NCBI GenBank assembly: GCA_036873755.1
Contig: JAVTVY010020552.1
Location: 1-64,000 of the forward strand
Reading direction: 5' to 3'
Source: Hanleya hanleyi
Lineage: Eukaryota; Mollusca; Polyplacophora; Lepidopleurida; Hanleyidae
Length of the DNA stretch: 64,000 bases
The notes under the pieces were generated by a model. The model made no database searches. It saw only the letters and a program-made list of their open reading frames with translations, and was not told where the DNA came from. Of the stretch, positions 45,231-55,338 are shown in pieces. The number at the start of each line of letters is the position of its first letter. Within the stretch, counting starts at the first letter, position 1. The translations under genes and the position numbers were made by a program.

Positions 45231-46274
45231 TCAGATAGTTGTTTGCGCATTCTGAGTATCTATCAGTGCATGGGTGAATACTTTCATCCGATGGGGGTGG
45301 TGGATCAGCTTGGTAAGGAAAAACGTAACATTGGTCACCTTCTTCGCTGTCCACTTGGTGTTGGGTCGTTGTTGTTGGGCCCATCCCAAGACATCCAATT
45401 GTTCCAGTTTCTCCAGCATCATCTCTAGTGACCTCCGGTTAATGATGGTAAACGGTTGGTCGTACACTGGGTTGATGGCACTGGAATAGAAATAGCGCAA
45501 TTCACCCGTCATCTTATGGCATAAGATGTACCCAAATGCTACATTTAATGTGAAGGCCGTAGGTTGGTCATTGAAGATGGTTTCCACGTAGCTGCGTAGA
45601 CGGGTGAGGTTGGTCAGTGGAAAATTGTAGATATCTTGAATAGGGCGATGACGGTGGAAACAGTGCCGTGTCATGGACCAATGGCGCCGAGAGATGTCAC
45701 TCTCTGGATGATCTTCGGGTAAGAGATCGCTAGGAACATTTATGGGCTCGTCCAGAAAATGTTCGATGTATGACGTATGACTCGAAACCGTAACGGTGGG
45801 GTCCGGCTGGAAATCCAGGCTCTTCCCAACTGTGGGTATAGGCAGGCTCTCCGTCATCGCATCACCAGTGGCGTTCGTCTTCCCGGGCTTATCTTCACTG
45901 GGGCTGACCTTCCGCGGCTCCTCTTCAGTAGGAAGTTGTCGCCAAAACCGTAGAGACGGACCATGAATCAAACGCTCATGCCGTTTTAACTGACTGGGTC
46001 GTTTGAAGAGTTGACCACAATCCTTACATTGTTTCGTCGCGCCCTCGTGGAATGAGCGCTCGTGGCGCAGTAAATGATCCTCCCGATTAAATGACCGTGC
46101 GCAGGTTATACAAGTACGTTCATGGCGCTGTAAATGATCTGGGCGCTGAAACGACAGTGTAGGCCTACATATCGTACAGCTATACCGGGCGGTTCCATCG
46201 TGCTTGGTAGCCTCATGGCGGCGCAAGTCGTGCCGGCGAGTGAATGATTTCGAGCACGTAGTACAAGTGAACAT
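45231..46274 (-). CDS. Zinc-finger gene E, A/B chimera, 347 aa
   Basis: Near-identical to gene C with the same fusion point and the same broken second finger. Differences include RRHDLRRH (C has RRLDLRRH), NVAFGYI (C has NVAIGYI) and AQQQRPNTKW. Since C and E share the fusion, it happened before the tandem duplication. Promoter at 46321-46354 with the usual spacing. Diverges from E2 across the central spacer of copy 3. Confidence 0.78.
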   Translation of the reverse strand: MFTCTTCSKSFTRRHDLRRHEATKHDGTARYSCTICRPTLSFQRPDHLQRHERTCITCARSFNREDHLLRHERSFHEGATKQCKDCGQLFKRPSQLKRHERLIHGPSLRFWRQLPTEEEPRKVSPSEDKPGKTNATGDAMTESLPIPTVGKSLDFQPDPTVTVSSHTSYIEHFLDEPINVPSDLLPEDHPESDISRRHWSMTRHCFHRHRPIQDIYNFPLTNLTRLRSYVETIFNDQPTAFTLNVAFGYILCHKMTGELRYFYSSAINPVYDQPFTIINRRSLEMMLEKLEQLDVLGWAQQQRPNTKWTAKKVTNVTFFLTKLIHHPHRMKVFTHALIDTQNAQTTI

Positions 46275-46320
46275 CTTGGTGGTTGATAGAGTGTCTGATG
46301 AAACGGCCAGGCCGTTTCCT

Positions 46321-46354
46321 TTTTATAGCAAGCTAGCTGTTGATCTATTTATAG
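46321..46354 (-). promoter_or_regulatory. Promoter of gene E
   Basis: On the minus strand CTATAAATAG is followed 27 bp later by TATAAAA (46327-46321) and 53 bp later by the ATG at 46274. Same as the promoter of gene C. Confidence 0.65.
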
Positions 46355-46545
46355 CACAATCAGTTCAACTTGGACGTCAGCGACAAGAACCCGAATGCAG
46401 GCGCGGACGTCAGCGACAAGAACCCGGATGTAGACGCGGACGTCAAACAGGTGCACGCTCCTGTGGTGCACCGTGTACCCTAGGATGTTCACGAATGTTC
46501 CACCATCCCCGACTTCTACCAGGCCTGTATGCTTGCGTGTATGCA

Positions 46546-46584
<39 letters not shown>

Positions 46585-46629
46585 CGTGTATGTGTGTGTA
46601 TGCGCCTCTGTGTATGCGTGTGTGTTTGG

Positions 46630-46660
<31 letters not shown>

Positions 46661-47018
46661 CGTCTGTGTAAGCATGTGTGCATGCGTCTGTGTGTGCGTG
46701 TGGGTGTATGCGTGTGTATATGCGTGTGTGTGTATGCGTGCGTGCGTGTATGCAAGTGTGTGTAAAGGTTTCCACCGCGGTGGAAACCTTTGCGCGCCGG
46801 GGTCAAAGGTCCGTTCCGGTCACGTGAACGGAAACGGAAGTGACCTCACAGAGGTCATATGCAAATGTCACTTCCGAGCTCTGAGCTCCACAGGATTTGA
46901 GCTCCAAGAGCTCCGATCCAAGAAACACACTCGCAAGCACACACATACACAGACGCAGGCATACACACATACACATACACACGCACATGCACGCACACGC
47001 ACACACACACAACCGCCT

Positions 47019-47049
<31 letters not shown>

Positions 47050-47366
47050 AACACACATTTGCATACACACACACACACGCTCGCATACACGGACGCATAC
47101 ACACACTTGCATACACGCACGCACGCATACACACGCACGCATACACACACACACGCACACACACACACACACACATGCATGCACGCAAGCATACAGGCCT
47201 GGTAGAAGTCGGGGATGGAGGAACATTCGTGAACATCCTAGGGTACACGGTGCACCACAGGAGCGTGCACCTGTTTGACGTCCGCGTCTACATCCGGGTT
47301 CTTGTCGCTGACGTCCGCGCCTACATTCGGGTTCTTGTCGCTGACGTCCAAGTTGAACTGATTGTG
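46355..47366. repeat. Central spacer of copy 3
   Basis: Same organisation as the spacer of copy 2: GACGTC repeats, (TG)n at about 46551-46760, a 28 bp perfect palindrome at 46764-46791, a unique stretch with the DR1-like site, CACGTG and an ATGCAAAT octamer near 46859 (mutated to ATGCAAGT in copy 2), and (CA)n to about 47176. Confidence 0.8.
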
Positions 47367-47446
47367 CTAAAAATAGATCAACAGCTAGCTTGCTATAAAA
47401 AGGAAACGGCCTGGCCGTTTCATCAGACACTCTGTCAACCACCAAG

Positions 47447-48725
47447 ATGTTCACTTGTACTACGTGCTCGAAATCATTCACTCGCCGGCACGACTTGCGC
47501 CGCCATGAGGCTACCAAGCACGACGGAACCGCCCGGTATAGCTGTACGATATGTAGGCCTACACTGTCGTTTCAGCGCCCAGATCATTTACAGCGCCATG
47601 AACGTTCAATTCATGGGCCACCCAAGCGTCCATGCGAAGAATGCGGTCAACTCTTCAAACGACCCAGTCAGTTAAAACGGCATGAGCGTTTGATTCATGG
47701 TCCGTCACCACGGCATGAGGGACAACTTTCCACTAAAGAGGCACCCAGGAGGGACAGATCCACTGAAGATGAACCCGGGGAGGAGAATGCCACTGGTGAT
47801 GCGATCACGGAGAGCCCGCCTATACCCACAGCTCAGAAGAGCCTAGATTACAAGCGTCTAGTCCGTCATTCATAATCCAGCCGTCGTCCATTAGAGAATA
47901 TCCGCGTCCATAATCCAAAGACCTATTCCATTTCCATATAACAGTATTAGCACCAAATTCAAAAAGACAAAAGTATATATAAACATAGGCTTGTTTCCTG
48001 CAAGAGAGAAGCGGTCAACAATTTTCAATGATGCCGGCAAGACATCATGATGTTCCAAAATATCAAATCCGTATCGCTGATCAGTATTCTTAATCCATAA
48101 TATTCGTTGTAAAGTCGTCATCTAAAGAATGATGTATCTCAGTCACGCTTTTGATTGTGACTGTTCATATGAGTACCATGAGGATCTTGAAGTACATAGG
48201 TTCATACGGCCCCTAGCCCCGGGTTAAGCGGAATTAGACACAAGTTACGAAACGTAGCGCCATAGATCTTGCACGCTACGTTCGTATTTTGCTATCAGCA
48301 TGCGATATGTATCGCCAAATTTGCGAAACTTTGAGTGGAGGCGCTTGGTGGAATAGCCCTGTTTTATAAGTTTCTGCAACAATGTTTTGTGACGTTGATT
48401 AAAATCATCACATTTAACACAGGATCTAGCAAATGCTACTAAGCGAGATATGTATACGCCATATGCAGGTCCCACTGGAATATTACTATCCAGAAAGGGA
48501 TAGTTTACGATGTCGAAATTGTAATCATCTCTTTTGTCATAAAGTCGACGAGAGCCGGTCCCTAGCATTACTGTTTCCAGTCATACGCCTGACAACAACG
48601 AACATTTTCTGGAAGATGCGGTGGATGTTCCCAGCGATCTCTTACCCGAAGATCATCCAGTGAGTGAGATGTATCGACACCATTGGTCCATGATCCGACA
48701 CTGCTTCCACCGTCATCGCCCTATA
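47447..48725 (+). pseudogene. Zinc-finger gene E2 (type A), interrupted by a retroelement fragment
   Basis: Promoter (CTAAAAATAG 47367-47376, TATAAAA 47394-47400) and three intact type A fingers, then the acidic linker. At ~47850, after KSLD, foreign sequence enters and the frame stops at 47875. The gene resumes at ~48553 (CCGGTCCCTAGCATTACTG) and reaches the same deletion junction as D1 at about 48725, in front of the promoter of F. It was therefore already C-terminally deleted when hit. Confidence 0.85.
47850..48552 (-). mobile_element. ~700 bp retroelement fragment inserted in E2
   Basis: The minus strand encodes about 100 residues with LYDKRDDYNFDIVNYPFLDS, then PAYGVYISRLVAFARSC and YSTKRLHSKFRKF. 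As I recall, very similar segments (LYDKRDDF-F-IVNFPHL, PAYGVYISQLIR) occur downstream of the reverse transcriptase in a widespread invertebrate retroelement group; I cannot name the family with certainty. No target duplication is visible, and a few bases of the host gene (ATCC-region) are missing at the site. Confidence 0.65.
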
Positions 48726-48729
48726 TGTG

Positions 48730-48763
48730 CTAAAAATAGATCAACAGCTAGCGTGCTATAAAA
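48730..48763 (+). promoter_or_regulatory. Promoter of gene F
   Basis: CTAAAAATAG at 48730-48739, TATAAAA at 48757-48763 and ATG at 48810. Same geometry as the others. Confidence 0.7.
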
Positions 48764-48809
48764 GGGAAGCGGCCTTGCCGTTTCATCAGACACTCTGTCA
48801 ACCACCAAG

Positions 48810-49751
48810 ATGTTCACTTGCACAACTTGCCAGAAGCAGTTTACTCGTCTAGATAATTTACGACGCCACGAGGCCTCCACCCACAAGGATGCACGGTATA
48901 CTTGTATAACCTGCGCACGGTCATTTAATCGGGAGGATCATTTACTGCGCCACGAAAGCTCATTCCACGAGGGCGCGACGGAACAATGTCAGGATTGTGG
49001 TCAACTCTTCAAACGACCCAGTCAGTTAAAACGGCATGAGCGTTTGATTCATGGTCCGTCTCTACGGTTTTGGCGACAACTTCCTACTGAAGAGGAGCCG
49101 CGGAATGTCAGACCCAGTGAAGATAAGCCCGGGAAGACGAACGCCACTGGTGATGCGATGACGGAGAGCCCGCCTATACCCACAGTTGGGAAGAGCCTGG
49201 ATTTGCAGCCGGACCCCACCGTTACGGTTTCGAGTCATACGTCATACATCGAACATTTTCTGGACGAGCCCATAAATGTTCCTAGCGATCTCTTACCCGA
49301 ATATCATCCAGAGAGTGACATGTCTCGGCGCCATTGGACCATGACACGGCACTGTTTCCACCGTCATCGCCCTATTCAAGATATCTACAATTTCCCACTG
49401 ACCAAGCTCACCCGTCTACGCAGCTACGTGGAAACCATCTTTAATGACCAACCTACGGCCTTCACATTAAATGTAGCATTTGGGTACATCTTATGCCATA
49501 AGATGACGGATGAATTGCGCTATTTCTATTCCAGTGCCATCCACCCAGTGTACGACCAACCGTTTACCATCATTGACCGGAGGTCACTAGAGATGATGCT
49601 GGACCAAGTGGAACAATTGGATGTCTTGGGATTGGCCCAACAACAACGACCCAACACCAAGTGGACAGTGAAGAGGGTGACCAATGTTACGTTTTTCCTT
49701 ACCAAGCTGATCCACCACTGCCATCGGTTGAATGCGTCACTCGTGCACTGA
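48810..49751 (+). CDS. Zinc-finger gene F (type B), intact, 313 aa
   Basis: Three C2H2 fingers, the acidic linker and the full C-terminal domain: HCFHRHRPIQDIYNFPLTKL, LRSYVETIF, LNVAFGYILCHKM, FYSSAIHPVYD, QRPNTKW, VTNVTFFLTKL. It ends at LNASLVH, matching the end of the stub at 22075 (VNASPMH) and of gene A (VPPLH), so it is the best-preserved type B copy and gives the reference for the ends of B, C, D2 and E. It lies directly before the complete right arm. Role unknown; DNA or RNA binding is likely from the fingers. Confidence 0.82.
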   Translation: MFTCTTCQKQFTRLDNLRRHEASTHKDARYTCITCARSFNREDHLLRHESSFHEGATEQCQDCGQLFKRPSQLKRHERLIHGPSLRFWRQLPTEEEPRNVRPSEDKPGKTNATGDAMTESPPIPTVGKSLDLQPDPTVTVSSHTSYIEHFLDEPINVPSDLLPEYHPESDMSRRHWTMTRHCFHRHRPIQDIYNFPLTKLTRLRSYVETIFNDQPTAFTLNVAFGYILCHKMTDELRYFYSSAIHPVYDQPFTIIDRRSLEMMLDQVEQLDVLGLAQQQRPNTKWTVKRVTNVTFFLTKLIHHCHRLNASLVH

Positions 49752-52700
49752 TGAATACTCAGAATGCGCAAACAACTATCTGAGGATATGTTGCCTCAAC
49801 GGTATCCTGGCCTGCCCGATGACGATTAGAACAAACGGTTCAGAGCGAACATGGCCGAAGCTGGAACTTTCTGAAATGTCGACTTCTGATTGGACAAGAG
49901 TAACCGAGAATACATCTAACGGACAAGAACGAATATGACAGATGCAAATGGTGGCCTCTGATTGACAAGAATCTTTCTTAGTTTGTAATGAGCATCTAAC
50001 GGGCCCCAGCGTGGGTATGATGTAACATTGTGTGGCATCAAGCCAACATGGTTGAAAACTCTTGTTGTTGTTGTTCTCTCATGTGTCATCCTTGTTGTTG
50101 TTGCTGTTGTTACTTTCCTCCGGTCTATATCATGGCGTTATGTTAGAGTGTTAAGGTGTAACGACGGGCGTCACTGCATTTCGAAGAATTAGTGACAATT
50201 CCATGGAATATCAGAGCTTTTGAGCTATTTCACCAGGGCGTTGAAGCATTAAGAATGGCGTTGGTGGGCGTTGCTACAACATGACACCTCACACGACGCA
50301 TTCGCACCGCGGATGGTCCATCTCTACCCAAAACACTGCTAAAAAATGCCCACTTTCGCTACTACTCGTACTGATGACGTTACCGATGGCGTCACAGATG
50401 ACGCGAACATCCCTCAAATCGGGGTCTACACCGCGAGAACTACAAGATGACACCTCCCACGACGCATTCGGGGTGAGAATGGAGCATCTCTACCCCAAAT
50501 ACCTTCCTTCACTGCCCCAAAATGTCCACTTTCGCTACTACTCGTAGTGATGACGTCATCGATGACGTCACAGATGACGGGAACATCCCTCAAATCGGAA
50601 TGTACACCCCGAAAACTACAAAATGACACCTCCCAGGACGCATTCGGACCAAGGATGGTCCATCTCGACCCCAAATACCTTCATGTACTGCCCCAAAATG
50701 GCCACTTTACTTACTACAACCAACTGCGCATGCGCAGATTAACGCGACTTGCACTTAAAAATACACCATTCTGACTCTAACCCACACAAGCTTCACTTTG
50801 ACACCTTCCACGACCCATTCGGATCCATAGCGGTCCATCTCTACCCCAAACACACACCCACATACCCCCCAAAATGCCTGCTTTCTATACTACGGGCCAG
50901 ACTGCGCATGCGCAGACTATTGAACACGGACGAACCATTAGTCCAGTCGGATGCTCCTCCACGAGAGCTTCAAAATAAGACCTCATACGACACCATAGGA
51001 CCATTAGGGACTCACCTAGATCCCAACACGTCCACCCCGTATGGGCCTATACTCCCATAGCCATGCAGTATAGGCCTATGGGCCTACCCAGGCCTCGGTG
51101 ACTTTTTCCAAAAATTTCACCGTTTCGCTCCAGGACCCTTCCCATCGTGTTCTAAATGACGAGACGTGAAAAACAAATCCAAACAACCATACCGCAAATG
51201 TCTAGAAGTGGGTTTCCCAGTGGGACAAACATTGGTCCTATACCACAGTATGGGACTATATGGGTCTATATGGGTCTCGGTGACTTTTTTCAAAACTTTC
51301 ACCGATTCGTGCCGGGACACTTCCTATCATGTTGGTCTTGACGAGACTAAGAAAACAAATCCAAACAACCATACCGCAAATGTCTAGAAGTAGGTTTCCC
51401 AGTGGGACAAACATTGGTCCTATACCCCAGTATGGGACTATATGGGTCTATATGGGTCTCGGTGACTTTTTTCCAAAATTTCACCGTTTCGCTCCGGGAC
51501 ACTTCCTATCGTGTTCTAAATGACGAGACTAAGAAAACAAATCCAAATAACCATACCGCAAATGTATAGACGTAGGTTTCCCAGTGGGACAAACATCGGT
51601 CCTATACCCCTAGTATGGGACTATATGGGCTACATGGTACTTTTCCAAAAATTTCAACGATTCGCTCCGCGACACTTCCTGTCATGTTTGTCTTGACGAG
51701 ACTAAGAAAACGAGACCCCACAACCTATACCGCAGATGTCGAGAAGTAGGTTTCCCAGGATGGTCCTATACCCCCATACCCCATATAGGCATTTTCCGTA
51801 ATTTAGGATAAAGTCCGTGTTCCGTATTTTTTCAGGAAAAATTTTACATACACCCACCCTGGAACTAGGGGGAGATAACTCTATTGATAGGCCAGCCCCG
51901 TTAAGCCCGGCGACCTATATACCCCTCATACCCCATAAAGGCATTTTCCGGGATTTTTCGATAAAGTCCGTGTTCCGTTTTGGGGTTTTTTCAGGAAATT
52001 TTTTACATGCACCCACCCATGACTGGATGCCCCTTCACATAGGCTTCACATTGATACCTCATACAACTCCATCGGCCTATTAGGGGTTCCCCTAGATCCC
52101 AAAACGTCTATTTTCATACCCTTTGGCCGCCGCGCATGCGCAGAATGCAGATATTTCAACCCCACACCCAGCCCATCAAATGCTCCTTCACGAATGCTTC
52201 ACTTTGATACCTCATATGACCCCATTGGTCCATTAGGGACTCCCCTAGCTCCAAAACGTCTATTTTCATACCCTTTGGCCACCGCGCACGCGCAGAATGC
52301 CGATATTTCAATCCCACACCCAGCCCATCAGATGCCCCTTCACGAATGCTTCACACTGATACCTCATATGACCCCATTGGATCATTAGGGGCTCACCTAA
52401 ACCCTAAAACGTCTATTTCCATACCCTTTTCCCACAATTCCCTGTCTGCGCATGCGCAGAATGGTGACAACGCTCGAGCCACTAGCCCAGTCAGATGCCC
52501 CCTCACATAGGCTTCACATTGATACCTCACTCGACACGATCGGATCATTAGGGGCTCCCCTAGATCCTAAAACGTCTATTTCCATACCCTTTTCCCACAA
52601 TTCCCTGTCTGCGCATGCGCAGAATGGTGACAACGGCCGAGCCACTAGTCCAGTCAGATGCCTCCTCACATAGGCTTCACATTGATACCTCATACAACTC

Positions 52701-53816
52701 CATTGGACCATTAGGGACTCCCCTAGATCCCAAATCGTCTATTTCCATACCCTTTGGCCATCGCGCATGCGCAGAATGCCGATATTTCAATCCCACACCC
52801 AGCCCAACAGATGTCCCTTCACGAATGCTTCACATTGATACCTCATATGACCCCATTGGACCATTAGTGGCTCCCCTACATCCCAAAACGTCTATTTCCA
52901 TACCCTTTGGCCACCGCGCATGCGCAGAATGCCGATATTTCAACCCCACACCCAATTTCTGCGCATGCACAGAATGGTGACAACGGCCGAGCCACTAGTC
53001 CAGTCAGATGCCTCCTCACATAGGCTTCACATTGATACCTCATACAACTCCATTGGACCATTAGGGACTCCCCTAGATCCCAAAACGTCTATTTCCATAC
53101 CCTTTGGCCACCGCGCATGCGCAGAATGCCGATATTTCAATCCCACATCCAGCCCATCAGATGCCCCTTCACGAATGCTTCACATTGATACCTCACTCGA
53201 TCCAATCGGCCCACTCGTGGCTCACCTACATCCCAAAACGTCTATTTCCATACACTTTTCCCACAATTCCCTGCCTGCGCATGCGTAGAATGGTGACAAC
53301 GCTCGAGCCACTAGTCCAGTCAGATGCCCCCTCACATAGGCTTCACATTGATACCTCATACAACTCCATCGGCCCATTAGGGGCTCCCCTAGATCCAAAA
53401 ACGTCTATTTCCATACCCTTTTCCCACAATTCCCTGTCTGCGCATGCGCAGAATGGTGACAACGCTCGAGCCACTAGTCCAGCCAGATGCCCCTTCATGA
53501 ATGCTTCACATGGATACCTCATATGACCCCATCGGCTCATTAGTGACTCCCCTAGCTCCAAAACGTCTATTTCCATACCCTTTGGCCATCACGCATGCGC
53601 AGAATGCCGATATTTCAACCCCACACCCAGCCCATCAGATGCCCCTTCACGAATGCTTCACTTTGATACCTCACTCGACCCCATCGGTCCACTAGCGGTC
53701 CCTACAGATTGCCGAACACTTTCACGAAAATCCACGGTTTTGGGACTAATTTCGGTCCGCGGAGGCAGACCGCATCACCGCCAGACCGCATCACCGCGGA
53801 GAAATACATGCCCCCA
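49752..53816 (-). repeat. Right arm of the compound element
   Basis: Mirror of 36085-39740. Gamma units about 50280-50700, beta units about 51090-51800, alpha units about 52010-53700 with TGCGCATGCGCAGA near 52446, 52610, 52915 and 53439. Alpha units alternate between two sequence variants (CCTTTGGCC...GCCGATATTTC and CCTTTTCCCACAATTCCCTG...GGTGACAACG), so the block has grown by duplication of two-unit pairs. Confidence 0.85.
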
Positions 53817-54137
53817 AGGTCACGCCCCATTCACCCAGACCGGAAGTGACGTCATACCTGCGCACAACACTCCTGCGCACACCGCCACAATACCGCCACA
53901 ATTTTTTTTTCTGCGCATGCGCAGTGAGGCGCTATTCCGCCCATTTCAGTAGACACTACTACTCTTGGTGGCCCCGATGCAAGAGGATATGGGGCAGGTA
54001 ACTCCTGCTGAGCCGTCACGTGATCGGGAGTGACCTTTGACCCGGACGTGAACTTTGACCCGGAAGTGACCTTTGACCCGGAAGTTACGTCACCGGTTAC
54101 CACGTCATCCGTGACGTCATAGCGACGTCACCTCCGC
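53817..54137 (+). promoter_or_regulatory. CpG-rich stretch with clustered DR1 and CRE motifs
   Basis: Three TGACCTTTGACCC or GAACTTTGACCC units (54030-54075), each a DR1-type site on the minus strand, are followed by ACGTCATCCGTGACGTCATAGCGACGTCACC (several CRE cores, 54100-54131). One more TGCGCATGCGCA is at 53911. The stretch lies immediately upstream of the ORF at 54138. Motif reading is direct; promoter activity is inference. Confidence 0.45.
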
Positions 54138-54524
54138 GTGATTCTGCATCAGCCTCAGCCTCAATACTCAGGAATTTGCTCTTTCCCTGCTACTGGTGAG
54201 ATTATACTGGTGGACGTTTCGTCCCCGAGGCTTGCCCTCTGTACAAATCATTGTGATTGTAGTTTTGTGACTTGTGAAATGGTGGGGAATGAAGCGCTCG
54301 ATCAGCGCCTGGCCTCACACGTATTTGTGCTGAATACGAATTCAGCATTCAATAAATACTCCTCGTTTGGACGGTTTTTACTAACTGGCGGTCACATAGT
54401 TCATCATTCTCCAACAGATGACTTGATAGAGCTATTATATCATCGATCTGGAATATTTGTACCTAATACCGCTTACGCCTGTGCTAGGGGCCGTGCGGTC
54501 ATGTCATTCAATATGTCCACATGA
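54138..54524 (+). CDS. Hypothetical ORF, 128 codons, unrecognised
   Basis: Open frame from 54138 (GTG) to a stop at 54522-54524, with the first ATG codon at 54280. AATAAA at 54534 follows within 10 bp, and a CpG- and CRE-rich stretch precedes it. The residues (for example HVFVLNTNSAFNKYSSFGRF, then GRAVMSFNMST) show no domain, signal peptide or membrane segment that I recognise. It could be a small gene, a terminal exon or chance. Confidence 0.25.
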   Translation: MILHQPQPQYSGICSFPATGEIILVDVSSPRLALCTNHCDCSFVTCEMVGNEALDQRLASHVFVLNTNSAFNKYSSFGRFLLTGGHIVHHSPTDDLIELLYHRSGIFVPNTAYACARGRAVMSFNMST

Positions 54525-54873
54525 ACAGCTACAATAAAAGCGTGCGCGACTGGGATACAAATCATCACAGGGATCACTTTTCGCGGGGGATGAAATGTAC
54601 GAGATTGTATAATGGAGGCAACGACTCAAGAACTCATGCATTCGAATCACCAAAAATGTCCAGGTAAACCCTCTGCGAGGATTTAGGATTTACGTGGACT
54701 TGTGAAGATGGGTGGGGAGGGGGTATTATGGTTCCTGTGTCTTCTACCCCTAACGCGGAAGCTCCATTTCCATATCATGTCAAAGCTCCGCGTATGCACG
54801 CAGTCAAACATCTCAACCCAAAGAAACACCCTCCCCCATCCCACCCATTTGCGTACACTTCGCCATCCATAAG
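54525..54873. other. Intergenic
   Basis: No repeat or gene recognised. AATAAA at 54534 may serve the preceding ORF. Confidence 0.4.
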
Positions 54874-55039
54874 ATGGCTTGCGAATCGTGTGTCTCCATT
54901 ATTGCGGAGCGATATCCGGTATATTACCGGATTCTGTTCGGCCTTCATCCGGCGGAGAACAGACCCGAGAAATCTGATATATTACAGGTTTTCAAACCAC
55001 TTCTGAAACAGATATTGCCTTGGTTTACAAAATATATAG
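54874..55039 (+). CDS. Candidate first coding exon of a host gene
   Basis: ATG in good context (AAGATGG) opens MACESCVSIIAERYPVYYRI, continues through LLKQILPWFTKYI and meets a strong donor (AG then GTATGT) in phase 1. A possible next exon is 56437-56465, after a TTTTTTTTGCAG acceptor, which would keep the frame and encode DLNTELGTGK before GTAAGT. Neither joins in phase to the FBXL4-like exons at 59.4 kb as read here, so this may be another gene or lack an exon. Protein family not recognised. Confidence 0.4.
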
Positions 55040-55338
55040 GTATGTATAACTTTCGTATCATCCAAGTAGTTCATCACATGACTCGAAAATGGCGAGTTAC
55101 GTTGGGGTTACGTCGGTAGACTTTAGCTGATTGGCTGACGAAGTCACGTGGTATTGACTTATGGCAATTCCCTCTGGCAGTTGCCGAAAGTAGGCTGAAC
55201 ATGGATACACACGATCCCAGGGTCAGTCTTACCACGTATAGATGACCGGGATGGTTACAGGTTGCCATCCCACCGTACATTTTCATTTTCTAAAAGAACA
55301 CAAACTTTTCATTGCCTATGGCACTCGAGACTAAAAAG

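Larger units (their letters stand above)
36085..53816. mobile_element. Compound giant element (copies 2 and 3 in tandem)
   Basis: The outer ends are inverted repeats: CGTGGTGATGCGGTCCTGGC at 36101 mirrors the GACCGCATCACCGC words at 53768-53797. Inside are two head-to-tail copies of the element seen at 18.7-28.8 kb. Copy 2 covers about 36085-45171 (genes C, D1, D2) and copy 3 about 45172-53816 (genes E, E2, F). Gene C at 39745 and gene E at 45231 are 5,486 bp apart, and D1 and E2 are 5,460 bp apart, which gives the duplication unit. Copy 2 has a full left arm but a truncated right arm; copy 3 lacks its left arm. Each copy is palindromic around a central spacer. No mobility gene is present. 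Confidence 0.75.

Noticed and set aside
46473..47675. 400-codon plus-strand ORF
   Set aside because: It runs across the (TG)n and (CA)n tracts, the central spacer and the wrong frame of gene E2; no domain, and it is explained by low complexity.
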